A stretch of DNA of 17,783 bases from a bacterium (GCA_021806125.1 JAJZYC010000012.1:1-17783), one strand, 5' to 3'; shown: positions 1 through 6,239, numbered from the stretch's first letter. Notes: generated by a model from the sequence alone, not told the origin. Numbers and translations: made by a program.

Positions 1-144
1 ACCGCCGTTATTAAAGCAAAAATGGAATTCGAAAAAATAGACAAGCTACGTGAAAAATATCTTGCCGTAGATAAGATGAACGTCTTAAAACACGAAGAAG
101 CCGTTGCCGCCGACTTTTCCTCCAACCGCTATGCGGTAAAGTAG
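1..144 (+). CDS. fliJ: FliJ-like flagellar export protein, C-terminal fragment
   Basis: Frame 1 is open from the first base to a TAG at 142-144, giving the last 47 residues of a protein that begins outside the window. The fragment is charged and helical (for example KMEFEKIDKLREKYLAVDKM) and ends in a short Ser/Asn/Tyr tail, as the C-terminal half of the FliJ coiled coil does. FliJ is the small coiled-coil stalk protein of the flagellar type III ATPase complex; it works with FliI and FliH at the base of the export gate. The call rests on the coiled-coil character and on position, directly before a MotE/YlxF-like gene and the fliL-flhA run; in Bacillus the order is fliJ-ylxF. No catalytic motif exists to confirm it, so another coiled-coil protein cannot be excluded. 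Confidence 0.6.
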   Translation, partial: TAVIKAKMEFEKIDKLREKYLAVDKMNVLKHEEAVAADFSSNRYAVK

Positions 145-162
145 ATATAATAAAATTCGCTC

Positions 163-191
163 TTGACATCCGGCGTATTTACGTAAATAAT
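163..191 (+). promoter_or_regulatory. Sigma-70-type promoter candidate for the MotE-like gene
   Basis: A perfect -35 box TTGACA (163-168) is followed after 17 nt by AATAAT (186-191), which differs from TATAAT only at its first base. Transcription would begin about 7 nt downstream, at or next to the ATG at 198. The gene has no Shine-Dalgarno sequence, which fits a leaderless transcript. This is a motif match only, and AT-rich spacers produce such matches by chance. Confidence 0.45.
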
Positions 192-197
192 ATAAAT

Positions 198-608
198 ATG
201 CCTAATAAATCGTATAAAATTGTTTTTCTTATCGCAGTTTTAGTTTTTGCCGCCTTATTTAACGTTTTTTCCTGCGGGGTTTCCTATGCTTCGCCTTCAA
301 GCGCGGCGGCTGAAAGAGAAGAAATTAAAGTCCTTAAAAACCAGATAAAGCTGGAAGTTGAAAAACTTAAGCAGATAGAAGCCAAAATCCATCACATAAA
401 AGCCGCTCAAAAAGCAAAAGTTAAAAACCTTATATCGCTGTATTCTTCTATGAGCCCCAGAAACGCCGCAAATATTTTTCCGCGGATAAATAAAGGCGTA
501 GCGATATATATTCTGTCCCATATGACCCCGAGAACCGCATCCGCCATCATTGCAAGGATGCCCGTCAAGGATGCCGCATTTTTTACAGACAGCATCGCAG
601 GAAAATAA
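198..608 (+). CDS. MotE/YlxF-like exported coiled-coil protein (MgtE-N-like domain)
   Basis: The product has 136 residues. Residues 7-28 are a hydrophobic signal peptide or membrane anchor ending near SYA-SP (29-33). Residues 38-75 are a Lys/Glu heptad-rich coiled coil. Residues 76-133 are an MgtE N-domain-like helical repeat, with SMSPRNAANIFPRI and then HMTPRTASAIIARM in the spaced M-x-P-x-x-A-x-x-I pattern. This architecture is that of MotE (periplasmic chaperone of the MotC stator protein in Sinorhizobium), FlbB and Bacillus YlxF. Such proteins act at the membrane or periplasm around the stator or P-ring. It lies directly after fliJ, the usual place for ylxF-type genes. The ATG at 198 is the only usable start; no Shine-Dalgarno is visible. 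The family assignment is fairly safe; which motor step it serves is inference. Confidence 0.75.
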   Translation: MPNKSYKIVFLIAVLVFAALFNVFSCGVSYASPSSAAAEREEIKVLKNQIKLEVEKLKQIEAKIHHIKAAQKAKVKNLISLYSSMSPRNAANIFPRINKGVAIYILSHMTPRTASAIIARMPVKDAAFFTDSIAGK

Positions 609-623
609 ATTTTAAATAAATAA

Positions 624-639
624 TGTCAAAATAATGACA
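624..639. promoter_or_regulatory. Inverted repeat, possible activator (UAS) site upstream of the sigma-54 promoter
   Basis: TGTCA (624-628) and TGACA (635-639) form a 5-bp inverted repeat with a 6-nt AT spacer. Its centre lies roughly 115 bp upstream of the start predicted from the -24/-12 promoter. That is within the range where NtrC-family activators (FlrC, FleQ, FlgR or FlbD types) bind to drive flagellar sigma-54 promoters. The same sequence could be a weak hairpin after the MotE-like gene, but it is GC-poor and no T tract follows directly. No activator gene lies in the window. Confidence 0.3.
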
Positions 640-720
640 ATATACCGTTAAACAAAAATAAATTAAAATTAATAATATTATAAAATACTGAATTTATTAT
701 CTTTTTTTATTTATATTTTG

Positions 721-738
721 TTGGCATAAATATTGCTT
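721..738 (+). promoter_or_regulatory. Sigma-54 (-24/-12) promoter for the fliL operon
   Basis: TTGGCAT (721-727), five nt, then TTGCTT (733-738) matches the RpoN consensus TGGCAY-N5-TTGCW. The invariant GG (723-724) and GC (735-736) are separated by exactly 10 nt. Transcription should start about 12 nt after the GC, near 748, giving a fliL leader of about 50 nt. Sigma-54 control of basal-body and switch genes is common in Gram-negative flagellar hierarchies. Confidence 0.8.
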
Positions 739-800
739 TATATTTTTTGGTTATTTTTGCAAAAAAAATTATTATTTTAATTTTACAAGGAGGATTGTTA

Positions 801-1346
801 ATGGCGGACGATAAAAAAGAAGGAAAGTCGAATATGGAATTAGGCAATATCGACGAAGACGAAATGTCCACGATTTCCCAGATAGAATCATCAAATAAAA
901 AAGGCGGGAAAAAGAAACTCCTTTTCATATTAATACCCGCCGTTCTGATTCTCGGCGGAGGCGGTTTTGCCGCCTACCATTTTTTCTTTGCAAAAACTAA
1001 AGCCAAGGCTCCGTCTAAACCTGTCGGCGTTTCTAAGATAAAGCCGGGGCCGATGATAAACCTTAAACCCTTTTTAACTAATCTTGCCGATAAAGACAAG
1101 ACGGCTTATATAAAAGTTTCTATTTCCATAGAATTAAAGCAGGGTTCGAATCTCGGAACTTTCAAACAGCTGACGCCGCAGATAAGAAACAGGATAATTA
1201 TGATTATGAGTTCTAAGACGTCGAGGGAAATAAATACGCCGCAGGGAATACTGTCGTTAAGGCATCAGATAGCGAGAAGCCTTAACCAGATTCTGGGAGA
1301 CGGCACGGTAACCGGAGTTTATTTTAATAATTATTTAGTCCAATAA
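801..1346 (+). CDS. fliL: Flagellar basal body-associated protein FliL
   Basis: FliL is a single-pass inner-membrane protein that surrounds or supports the MotAB stator and tunes torque. The product has 181 residues: a charged cytoplasmic N-terminus (1-38), one transmembrane helix (about 39-63, LLFILIPAVLILGGGGFAAY), and a periplasmic FliL domain. The domain starts at the typical LKPFLTNLAD (88-97), continues YIKVSISIEL (103-112), and ends in the conserved VTGVYFNNYLVQ. I chose the ATG at 801 because a strong AAGGAGG lies at 787-793 with 7-nt spacing. The in-frame ATG at 747 has no such site and sits at or before the expected transcription start of the sigma-54 promoter. It is the first gene of the fliL-M-N-O-P run; fliM begins 2 nt after its stop. 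Confidence 0.93.
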   Translation: MADDKKEGKSNMELGNIDEDEMSTISQIESSNKKGGKKKLLFILIPAVLILGGGGFAAYHFFFAKTKAKAPSKPVGVSKIKPGPMINLKPFLTNLADKDKTAYIKVSISIELKQGSNLGTFKQLTPQIRNRIIMIMSSKTSREINTPQGILSLRHQIARSLNQILGDGTVTGVYFNNYLVQ

Positions 1347-1348
1347 CT

Positions 1349-2338
1349 ATGGCGGAAATACTATCTCAGGACGAAGTCAACGCTCTGCTCAGGGGGATAT
1401 CTTCCGGTTCTATCGAAACCGAGAAACAGGAAGATATGGGCGGCATAAAACCATACGATCTGACCTCGCAGGACAGAATCGTCAGGGGCAGGATGCCCAC
1501 TCTCGAAATAATAAACGAAAGATTTGCCCGCCTTCTTAGAAACGATTTGACCTCGGCTCTGCGCAAAGTCGCCGAAATTACTGCTACGTCGGTAGATATG
1601 CAGAAGTTCGGCGAATTTTTGAAAAATATCCCTCTGCCTACGAGCCTTACGATATTTAAAATGCCGCCCCTCAGGGGTTTCGGTATTTTTGTCCTGGATG
1701 CCAGACTGGTATATAACCTTATAGACATATTTTTCGGCGGCACCACCGACCTGCACGTAAAGATAGAAGGAAGGGATTTTTCTCCCATAGAAAACAAGCT
1801 GATTAAAAAAATAACGGATATGGCTTTTAACGCGATGAAATCCGCATGGACGCCCGTTTCTCCCATAGATATCGAATTTCAGAGGAGCGAAATCAATCCG
1901 CAGTTCGCCACGATAGTGACGCCTACCGAGGTCGTTATAATAAGCAGGTTCGAGGTTGACATAGAAGGCGCGGTTTCGAAATTTATGATATGCATTCCGT
2001 ATTCGATGATAGAGCCTATCAAAGAAAAACTTTACAGCGGATTTCAGAGCGAACAGCTTGAAATAGACCAGAGATGGATAGAAAGGTTTAAAGAAAGGCT
2101 TAAAGAATCGGAACTGGATATAAAAGTCAAAATAGGAACTACGAGCATATCGGCGCAGGATTTTTTAAAAATCAGGAAAGGCGACGTTATCGTTCTCGAT
2201 AAAAGAATAGAAGAGCCTTTGGTGGTAGAAATAGAAGATATTCCGAAGTTTATCGGATATCCGGGGAAAATGAACAATCAGGTCGCGGTAAAATTAATAT
2301 CTGAAATACCTATAGGAAAAGAGGGCTATTATGAGTGA
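1349..2338 (+). CDS. fliM: Flagellar motor switch protein FliM
   Basis: FliM is the middle C-ring protein that binds phosphorylated CheY and reverses or modulates rotation. The 329-residue product has the family's usual length. The N-terminal peptide LSQDEVNALLRGI (5-17) is the CheY-P binding helix and is intact. The middle CheC-like domain follows, with PLRGFGIFVLDARLVYNLID (around 106-125) and FFGG (around 128-131). The C-terminal SpoA/FliN-like domain ends with IGYPGKMNNQVAVKL. It begins 2 nt after fliL without an obvious Shine-Dalgarno, so translational coupling is likely, and it overlaps fliN by 8 nt. The intact CheY-binding peptide agrees with the cheY genes downstream. Confidence 0.97.
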   Translation: MAEILSQDEVNALLRGISSGSIETEKQEDMGGIKPYDLTSQDRIVRGRMPTLEIINERFARLLRNDLTSALRKVAEITATSVDMQKFGEFLKNIPLPTSLTIFKMPPLRGFGIFVLDARLVYNLIDIFFGGTTDLHVKIEGRDFSPIENKLIKKITDMAFNAMKSAWTPVSPIDIEFQRSEINPQFATIVTPTEVVIISRFEVDIEGAVSKFMICIPYSMIEPIKEKLYSGFQSEQLEIDQRWIERFKERLKESELDIKVKIGTTSISAQDFLKIRKGDVIVLDKRIEEPLVVEIEDIPKFIGYPGKMNNQVAVKLISEIPIGKEGYYE

Positions 2339-2999
2339 TACCGAAAAAGTTCTATCCGAAACAAAGCAGGAAACTCCTGCAGGAACGCAGGACATAAGGC
2401 AGCCTTCCGCTCAGGGCGCAGATGCGGCATCGGCCGTTCAGGCCGTGCCGGAATCTAAACCGCCCGCAGAGCCGGAAGACGATAACATCAGCTGGGAGGA
2501 TGCCTTTAAAGAAGAGGAAGCGGCTAACGCCGCGGGAAAAGAGGAAGGGTTAGGCGCGAATGCGGCGGGCAATTTGGACATAGACATAGACGCCATAAAA
2601 GAAGCCGCCGGCAACGAAGAAAAATCTGAAGGCGCGGATATCCGTGCAGACGAGGCTCCGGCCGCAGTAAAAACGGTTAAAAAGCCGGTAAAAAAACTTG
2701 AATTCGCTTCTTTCGACGAATCGGACAAAACGGCGGAGCCGCCTAAAAATTTAGATTTTATTCTTGATATACCGCTTACCATTTCGGTAGAGCTCGGAAG
2801 AACCAAAATGGTCATAAACGATATGCTTCAGCTTGGGCAGGGCTCCGTAATCGAACTTGCAAAACTTGCCGGAGAGCCTCTCGACATATACGTCAACGGA
2901 AAGCTTATGGCAAGGGGCGAAGTCGTATTGGTCAACGATAAATTCGGCGTCAGGCTTACGGATATAATAAGTCCGGTAGAAAGGGTCAAAAAACTATGA
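2331..2999 (+). CDS. fliN: Flagellar motor switch protein FliN with long acidic N-terminal extension
   Basis: FliN forms the base of the C-ring and docks FliH for export. The C-terminal SpoA domain (about 140-222) is canonical: LDFILDIPLTISVELGRTKM, then LGQGSVIELAKLAGEPLDIY and GEVVLVNDKFGVRLTDI. Residues 1-138 are a low-complexity Ala/Glu/Pro-rich extension with repeated NAAG units (ANAAGKEE, ANAAGNLD) and a basic patch KTVKKPVKKLE (114-124). At 222 residues it is longer than typical FliN (100-150). The segment NISWEDAFKEEEAA (52-65) resembles the conserved helix found at the N-terminus of several FliN/FliY proteins. The ATG at 2331 overlaps the fliM end and has GAGGG at 2321-2325. The stop overlaps the fliO start by 4 nt (ATGA). 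Confidence 0.95.
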   Translation: MSDTEKVLSETKQETPAGTQDIRQPSAQGADAASAVQAVPESKPPAEPEDDNISWEDAFKEEEAANAAGKEEGLGANAAGNLDIDIDAIKEAAGNEEKSEGADIRADEAPAAVKTVKKPVKKLEFASFDESDKTAEPPKNLDFILDIPLTISVELGRTKMVINDMLQLGQGSVIELAKLAGEPLDIYVNGKLMARGEVVLVNDKFGVRLTDIISPVERVKKL

Positions 3000-4261
3000 A
3001 AATTAAATTATTTTTTTCGGCAATTTTAATTTCGGCGCTTTTTTCGGCCATTTTTCCTAACGTTTGCCGCGCCGGCTCCGCAGACGGCAATTTGCTGTTA
3101 AAAAATATATATGTTTCTAAAAGCAGAAATGCGGATTCATACCTTATATGGTTTAAATTTAACCGAAAACCGGAAAGCATAATTAAAAAGTTGGGCTTAA
3201 AAGGCTATAGCCTCGAACTTGCGTTTAAAAATGCGCAATCGGGAATGGGCGCTAAATTTATAAAATTTCATAACAGCAGGCTGTTTAAAGCCGTCGAGAT
3301 TATACCTGCCGAAAATTCGGAATTGAACGCTATAGTCTTTTTTCATAAAAATATTAAAATATCGCAGAAAGATACGTATGCAACTTTTTACGGAAACTAT
3401 TTTATAATTAAAATCAACCATGCTTTTTCGGGGGGTTTGTTTAAAAACGTCGGCAAAGAATTACCCGCGCAAAAAAATAAAATAAAGCAGGCGGTCAAAA
3501 CCGACGGTCAGCCGGCGCCTGCGGCGGCCGCCTCCGCCGTTCCGGCAGGTTCGCAGGAGTCTTCTAAAAATAATACATTAGGCGGAGGCAGTTCTTTCTT
3601 TGCAAAACGCCAGCCTAAATTAAATATGGGTTTTGAAGCGGTGAAAACCGCCGTTTATCTTGCATTAATTATCGGACTTATTTACGGCGCATATTTTCTT
3701 ATGAATAAACTTAAGAACCGTATTTCGGTAAAGGAAAAGCCGAATAACCTTAAGATAGTATCTTCGATTAACCTTGGGAATAAAAAATCCATTCTTTTAA
3801 TAGAAGTAAACAAAGAATTTTTTCTTGTCGGGGTGTCGCAGTCGAATATTCAGGTTATAGGACAGCTTAAAGGAACTTTTTATAAAGTCGCCGGAGGCAC
3901 CGGCGGCATTAACGCGGATGCCGGCATAGATACAGATACCTATGAAATATTGAAGACAGGCGCAGAGCGGAGCAATGTTTCGGCGCCTGCGGGAGATGCC
4001 GCTTTAACAAGTCCAAGTCCTTCCGTTACCGCCAAATCTTACGGCAAATTTGCTGATGCAATGCGGGAGCAGGTTAATAACGGAGGCGGCGAAATTAATG
4101 AACCTTATCGCAAGATAAAAGCGGAACAGTATGCGGATATAAATAAAATAAAAAATATAAACGAGGCAAAATTTAAAAATAAAGCCGATAACGTATTTTT
4201 CGATATAGAAGAAAGGTTAAAGGGATTAATGGAGAGCAATGGCAACTCTAAAAAGTTTTAA
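2996..4261 (+). CDS. fliO: FliO-like export-gate assembly protein with large N-terminal periplasmic domain
   Basis: FliO is a membrane protein that helps assemble the FliP ring of the flagellar export gate. The 421-residue product is far longer than usual FliO (about 100-220). In order: a signal peptide (1-26, ending VCRA-GS); a beta-rich region (about 32-143) with spacing like an AMIN-type domain (LKNIYVSKS, YLIWFKFNRKP, YFIIKINHAF); a Pro/Ala-rich linker (155-200); one transmembrane helix (about 216-236, VKTAVYLALIIGLIYGAYFL); the cytoplasmic FliO core (250-292, LKIVSSINLGNKKSILLIEV then FFLVGVSQSNIQVI); and a Lys/Asn-rich tail to 421. The position between fliN and fliP supports the name. 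The start overlaps fliN by 4 nt. The AMIN-like reading of the ectodomain is a guess from pattern only. Confidence 0.85.
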   Translation: MKIKLFFSAILISALFSAIFPNVCRAGSADGNLLLKNIYVSKSRNADSYLIWFKFNRKPESIIKKLGLKGYSLELAFKNAQSGMGAKFIKFHNSRLFKAVEIIPAENSELNAIVFFHKNIKISQKDTYATFYGNYFIIKINHAFSGGLFKNVGKELPAQKNKIKQAVKTDGQPAPAAAASAVPAGSQESSKNNTLGGGSSFFAKRQPKLNMGFEAVKTAVYLALIIGLIYGAYFLMNKLKNRISVKEKPNNLKIVSSINLGNKKSILLIEVNKEFFLVGVSQSNIQVIGQLKGTFYKVAGGTGGINADAGIDTDTYEILKTGAERSNVSAPAGDAALTSPSPSVTAKSYGKFADAMREQVNNGGGEINEPYRKIKAEQYADINKIKNINEAKFKNKADNVFFDIEERLKGLMESNGNSKKF

Positions 4262-4946
4262 AAATTCGTCGCTTTTAGCTTTACCGGCTATAACGATGAC
4301 CGGACATCCCCAGCATTCGCAGGTATCTATGCTGATTCAGATACTTCTTATTTTTACGGTCATTTCCATAGCTCCTTCCATATTGATAATGATGACGTCT
4401 TTCGTCAGAATAGTAGTGGTCTTGTCTTTCCTGAGGACTTCGCTGGGTCTTTCGACCGAGCCGCCGAATCAGGTAATTATAGGATTGAGCCTTTTTCTGA
4501 CTTTTTTTATTATGGCTCCCGTTATAAATTCGGTATATAAAAATGCTTATATTCCTTATACAAAAGGCTCTATCGGAATTAAAAAGGCATATAAGACAGG
4601 GATGCGGCCGGTAAGAGGTTTTATGCTGAAACAGACGAGGCTTAAAGACCTTGAGCTTTTCGTTAAAATGTCTAAACTTAAAAATATCAGGTCGCCGAAA
4701 GACGTGCCGACTTACGTGCTTATCCCCGCGTTCATAGTGAGCGAGCTTACGACCGCTTTCGAGATTAGCTTTCTTATATATCTGCCCTTTTTAATATTGG
4801 ACCTTGTGGTATCGAGCCTTTTAATGTCTATGGGAATGTTAATGCTGCCGCCAACAATGATATCGCTTCCTTTTAAACTTATGCTTTTTGTAATGGTAAA
4901 CGGCTGGTATCTGGTAATAGGGTCTTTAGTGCAGAGTTTTAAATGA
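4239..4946 (+). CDS. fliP: Flagellar export gate protein FliP
   Basis: FliP forms the pentameric core of the FliPQR export gate in the inner membrane. The 235-residue product is recognisable throughout: SILIMMTSFVRIVVVLSFLR (47-66), PPNQVIIGLSLFLTFFIMAP (75-94), the soluble middle segment containing FVKMSKLKN, the PAFIVSELTTAFEISFLIYL region, and the C-terminus LPFKLMLFVMVNGWYLVIGS. The start overlaps fliO by 23 nt, with GGAG at 4231-4234. The N-terminus (MATLKSFKNSSLLALPAI) is short and only weakly hydrophobic, unlike the cleavable signal sequence of enteric FliP. Otherwise it is full length. A repeat element lies after its stop, so fliQ is not directly adjacent as it usually is. Confidence 0.97.
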   Translation: MATLKSFKNSSLLALPAITMTGHPQHSQVSMLIQILLIFTVISIAPSILIMMTSFVRIVVVLSFLRTSLGLSTEPPNQVIIGLSLFLTFFIMAPVINSVYKNAYIPYTKGSIGIKKAYKTGMRPVRGFMLKQTRLKDLELFVKMSKLKNIRSPKDVPTYVLIPAFIVSELTTAFEISFLIYLPFLILDLVVSSLLMSMGMLMLPPTMISLPFKLMLFVMVNGWYLVIGSLVQSFK

Positions 4947-4973
4947 TACATAATGGAACAAATAATATTTATC

Positions 4974-5110
4974 TTCTGGATTCCCGCATCTTTTGCCCGC
5001 ATCAACGACATGCGTTGATAAACGCAGGCAAAAGATATGCGGGAATGACGCCCGTTGGGTAAAAAATTAAATTCGGGTATTGTCATTCCCGCTTTCGCGG
5101 GAATCCAGAA
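4974..5110. repeat. 137-bp MITE/REP-like palindromic element between fliP and fliQ
   Basis: The element is bounded by perfect 14-bp terminal inverted repeats: TTCTGGATTCCCGC (4974-4987) and GCGGGAATCCAGAA (5097-5110). Inside lie a second pair, GCGGGAATGAC (5039-5049) with GTCATTCCCGC (5082-5092), an arm pair CTTTTGCC/GGCAAAAG joining the left half, and a perfect hairpin ATCAACG-5 nt-CGTTGAT (5001-5007, 5013-5019). It encodes no transposase and shows no clear target-site duplication. It therefore looks like a non-autonomous palindromic repeat. Sequences of the type ATTCCCGC...GCGGGAAT are common dispersed repeats in many proteobacterial genomes. Transcribed, it would fold into two strong hairpins inside the operon mRNA. 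Confidence 0.85.
5085..5104. repeat. dRS3-like 20-bp palindrome within the element
   Basis: ATTCCC, 8 nt (GCTTTCGC), GGGAAT fits the ATTCCC-N8-GGGAAT form of the neisserial dRS3 repeat and makes an 8-bp perfect stem with a TTTC loop. The resemblance is to the motif only; the host here is not Neisseria. Confidence 0.7.
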
Positions 5111-5130
5111 TTACTTAGCATTAGAAGGTT

Positions 5131-5136
5131 TATAAT
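5131..5136 (+). promoter_or_regulatory. Possible -10 box downstream of the repeat
   Basis: TATAAT matches the -10 consensus exactly and lies 37 nt before the fliQ start codon. No good -35 hexamer or extended -10 TG is present at the right distance, so this is weak. It could help express fliQ onward if the hairpins of the repeat reduce read-through. Confidence 0.2.
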
Positions 5137-5173
5137 GCAGTATTTGAAAAGAAAGAATAAAAGAGGTTTTTGA
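5135..5173 (+). other. Possible 12-codon leader ORF coupled to fliQ
   Basis: An ATG at 5135 has AGAAGG (5123-5128) 6 nt upstream and encodes MQYLKRKNKRGF. Its TGA (5171-5173) shares the A with the fliQ ATG (TGATG). That arrangement would couple translation of fliQ to the mini-ORF. It may be a chance ORF or the remnant of a slightly longer one cut by the repeat element. There is no evidence for a functional peptide. Confidence 0.25.
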
Positions 5174-5451
5174 TGTCTATAGCGTTCGTAAATTTTATTA
5201 TACAGAAAGTCATAGTCACTGTTTTGTATTTAAGCGCTCCGCCGCTTATAGCGAGTCTTGCGATAGGAATACTTATAAGCATGTTTCAGGCTGTAACCCA
5301 GCTTCAGGACCAGACGCTTACTTTCGTCCCTAAGATTATCGCGGTAATAGTCGTTTTATTGATTTTCGGACCGTGGATGCTCAGCGTTATGGGAAATTTC
5401 GCGACGGTCATTTTTACGCATTTTCCCCAGTATATAAGGGGAGGGAGCTGA
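5173..5451 (+). CDS. fliQ: Flagellar export gate protein FliQ
   Basis: FliQ is a small two-helix subunit that wraps the FliP/FliR core of the export gate. The 92-residue product (family about 89) has two hydrophobic hairpin helices around 8-38 and 52-80, with the conserved ISMFQAVTQLQDQTLTFVPK between them. I chose the ATG at 5173 because GAGG (5163-5166) lies 6 nt upstream; the in-frame TTG at 5170 would be too close to it. fliR starts 1 nt after the fliQ stop. It is separated from fliP by 226 nt that hold the palindromic repeat. Confidence 0.96.
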   Translation: MSIAFVNFIIQKVIVTVLYLSAPPLIASLAIGILISMFQAVTQLQDQTLTFVPKIIAVIVVLLIFGPWMLSVMGNFATVIFTHFPQYIRGGS

Positions 5452-5452
5452 T

Positions 5453-6232
5453 ATGCCGGTTATAATAATCCACCAATACCTGCTCATAGAATTTATGCTG
5501 ATATTTTTCAGAATTATAGCAATGCTCGTAGTTCTGCCTTTTATCGGCAGTTCGGCGGTTCCAGGCTGGGCAAAAATCGGTCTTGCGTTTTTTATGTCTT
5601 TAATCGTTTATCCTTTAATTATTAAAACCCAGATAATACCCCATATTCCTTTGCCTATGGTTATCCTGGCCGTTATTTCGCAGGTGTTAATAGGCGTTAT
5701 TTTCGGCTTCTTAGTTCTTATTATCTTTACGGGCGTCGAAGTAGCGGGACAGCTTATCAGCGTTCAAGTAGGATTCGGCATGATAAGCCTTCTGAATCCT
5801 CTGATTTCTAATCAGCAGGTTTCTTTAATATCTAACCTGCAGAATTATTTAGCGCTGGTAATTTTAATTGAAACATCGGCATTTTTCTTTATTATCGAGG
5901 GAATATACGACAGTTTCCAAACAATTCCTTTAACTTTTATTAATTTTTCGCCATATATTTTCAAATATTTAGTAAATAAAGCGGGGGATATATTTTTAAT
6001 AGGCGTTAATTTAAGCATCCCCATAATATTGGTAGCAATTTTATTAAATATAATTATCGCTTTAATGGGAAGGATCGCTCCCCAGTTTAATATTTTTGCC
6101 GTAGGATTCCCGCTTATTATAGTCGTGGGACTGCTTATGCTGTATATTTCCGTGCCGTATTTTACGGACTATATAATGATGTCTTTTTCGGGTTTGCAAT
6201 TAGAATTTAACCGCTTGATAAATACGATATAA
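5453..6232 (+). CDS. fliR: Flagellar export gate protein FliR
   Basis: FliR is the single-copy subunit that closes the FliP5 ring and joins FlhB in the export gate. The 259-residue product has the usual length and about six hydrophobic stretches. Family features include FRIIAMLVVLPFIGSSAVPG, the conserved VEVAGQLISVQVGFGM (a family hallmark around residues 97-112), NPLISNQQVS, and the GRIAPQFNIFAVGFPLII segment near the C-terminus. GGGGAGGG in the 3' end of fliQ provides the ribosome binding site, and the gene starts 1 nt after the fliQ stop. flhB begins 7 nt after its stop. Confidence 0.96.
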   Translation: MPVIIIHQYLLIEFMLIFFRIIAMLVVLPFIGSSAVPGWAKIGLAFFMSLIVYPLIIKTQIIPHIPLPMVILAVISQVLIGVIFGFLVLIIFTGVEVAGQLISVQVGFGMISLLNPLISNQQVSLISNLQNYLALVILIETSAFFFIIEGIYDSFQTIPLTFINFSPYIFKYLVNKAGDIFLIGVNLSIPIILVAILLNIIIALMGRIAPQFNIFAVGFPLIIVVGLLMLYISVPYFTDYIMMSFSGLQLEFNRLINTI

Positions 6233-6239
6233 TAATACT

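Noticed and set aside
747..800. An upstream in-frame start that would add 18 residues to FliL.
   Set aside because: The ATG at 801 has AAGGAGG at ideal spacing, and 747 falls at or before the expected sigma-54 transcription start. The added residues are just AT-rich spacer.
1065..1093. Sigma-28-like boxes TAAA and GCCGATAA inside fliL.
   Set aside because: Spacing is 17 nt instead of about 15, and the site lies inside a coding region with no gene start nearby.
1361..1866. Two antisense ORFs of over 130 codons opposite fliM.
   Set aside because: They lie across the strongly conserved FliM coding sequence and show no protein family features.
4184..4191. GCCGATAA inside fliO, about 50 nt before fliP.
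   Set aside because: No TAAA box at the proper distance; likely coding-sequence coincidence.
4974..5110. Reading the paired repeats as a CRISPR array or a standard rho-independent terminator.
   Set aside because: There are no regularly spaced direct repeats or spacers, and no T tract follows either hairpin; the nested inverted structure fits a palindromic repeat element.
5170..5172. TTG as the fliQ start, one codon before the ATG.
   Set aside because: It is only 3 nt from GAGG; the ATG at 5173 has normal spacing and gives the usual FliQ N-terminus.
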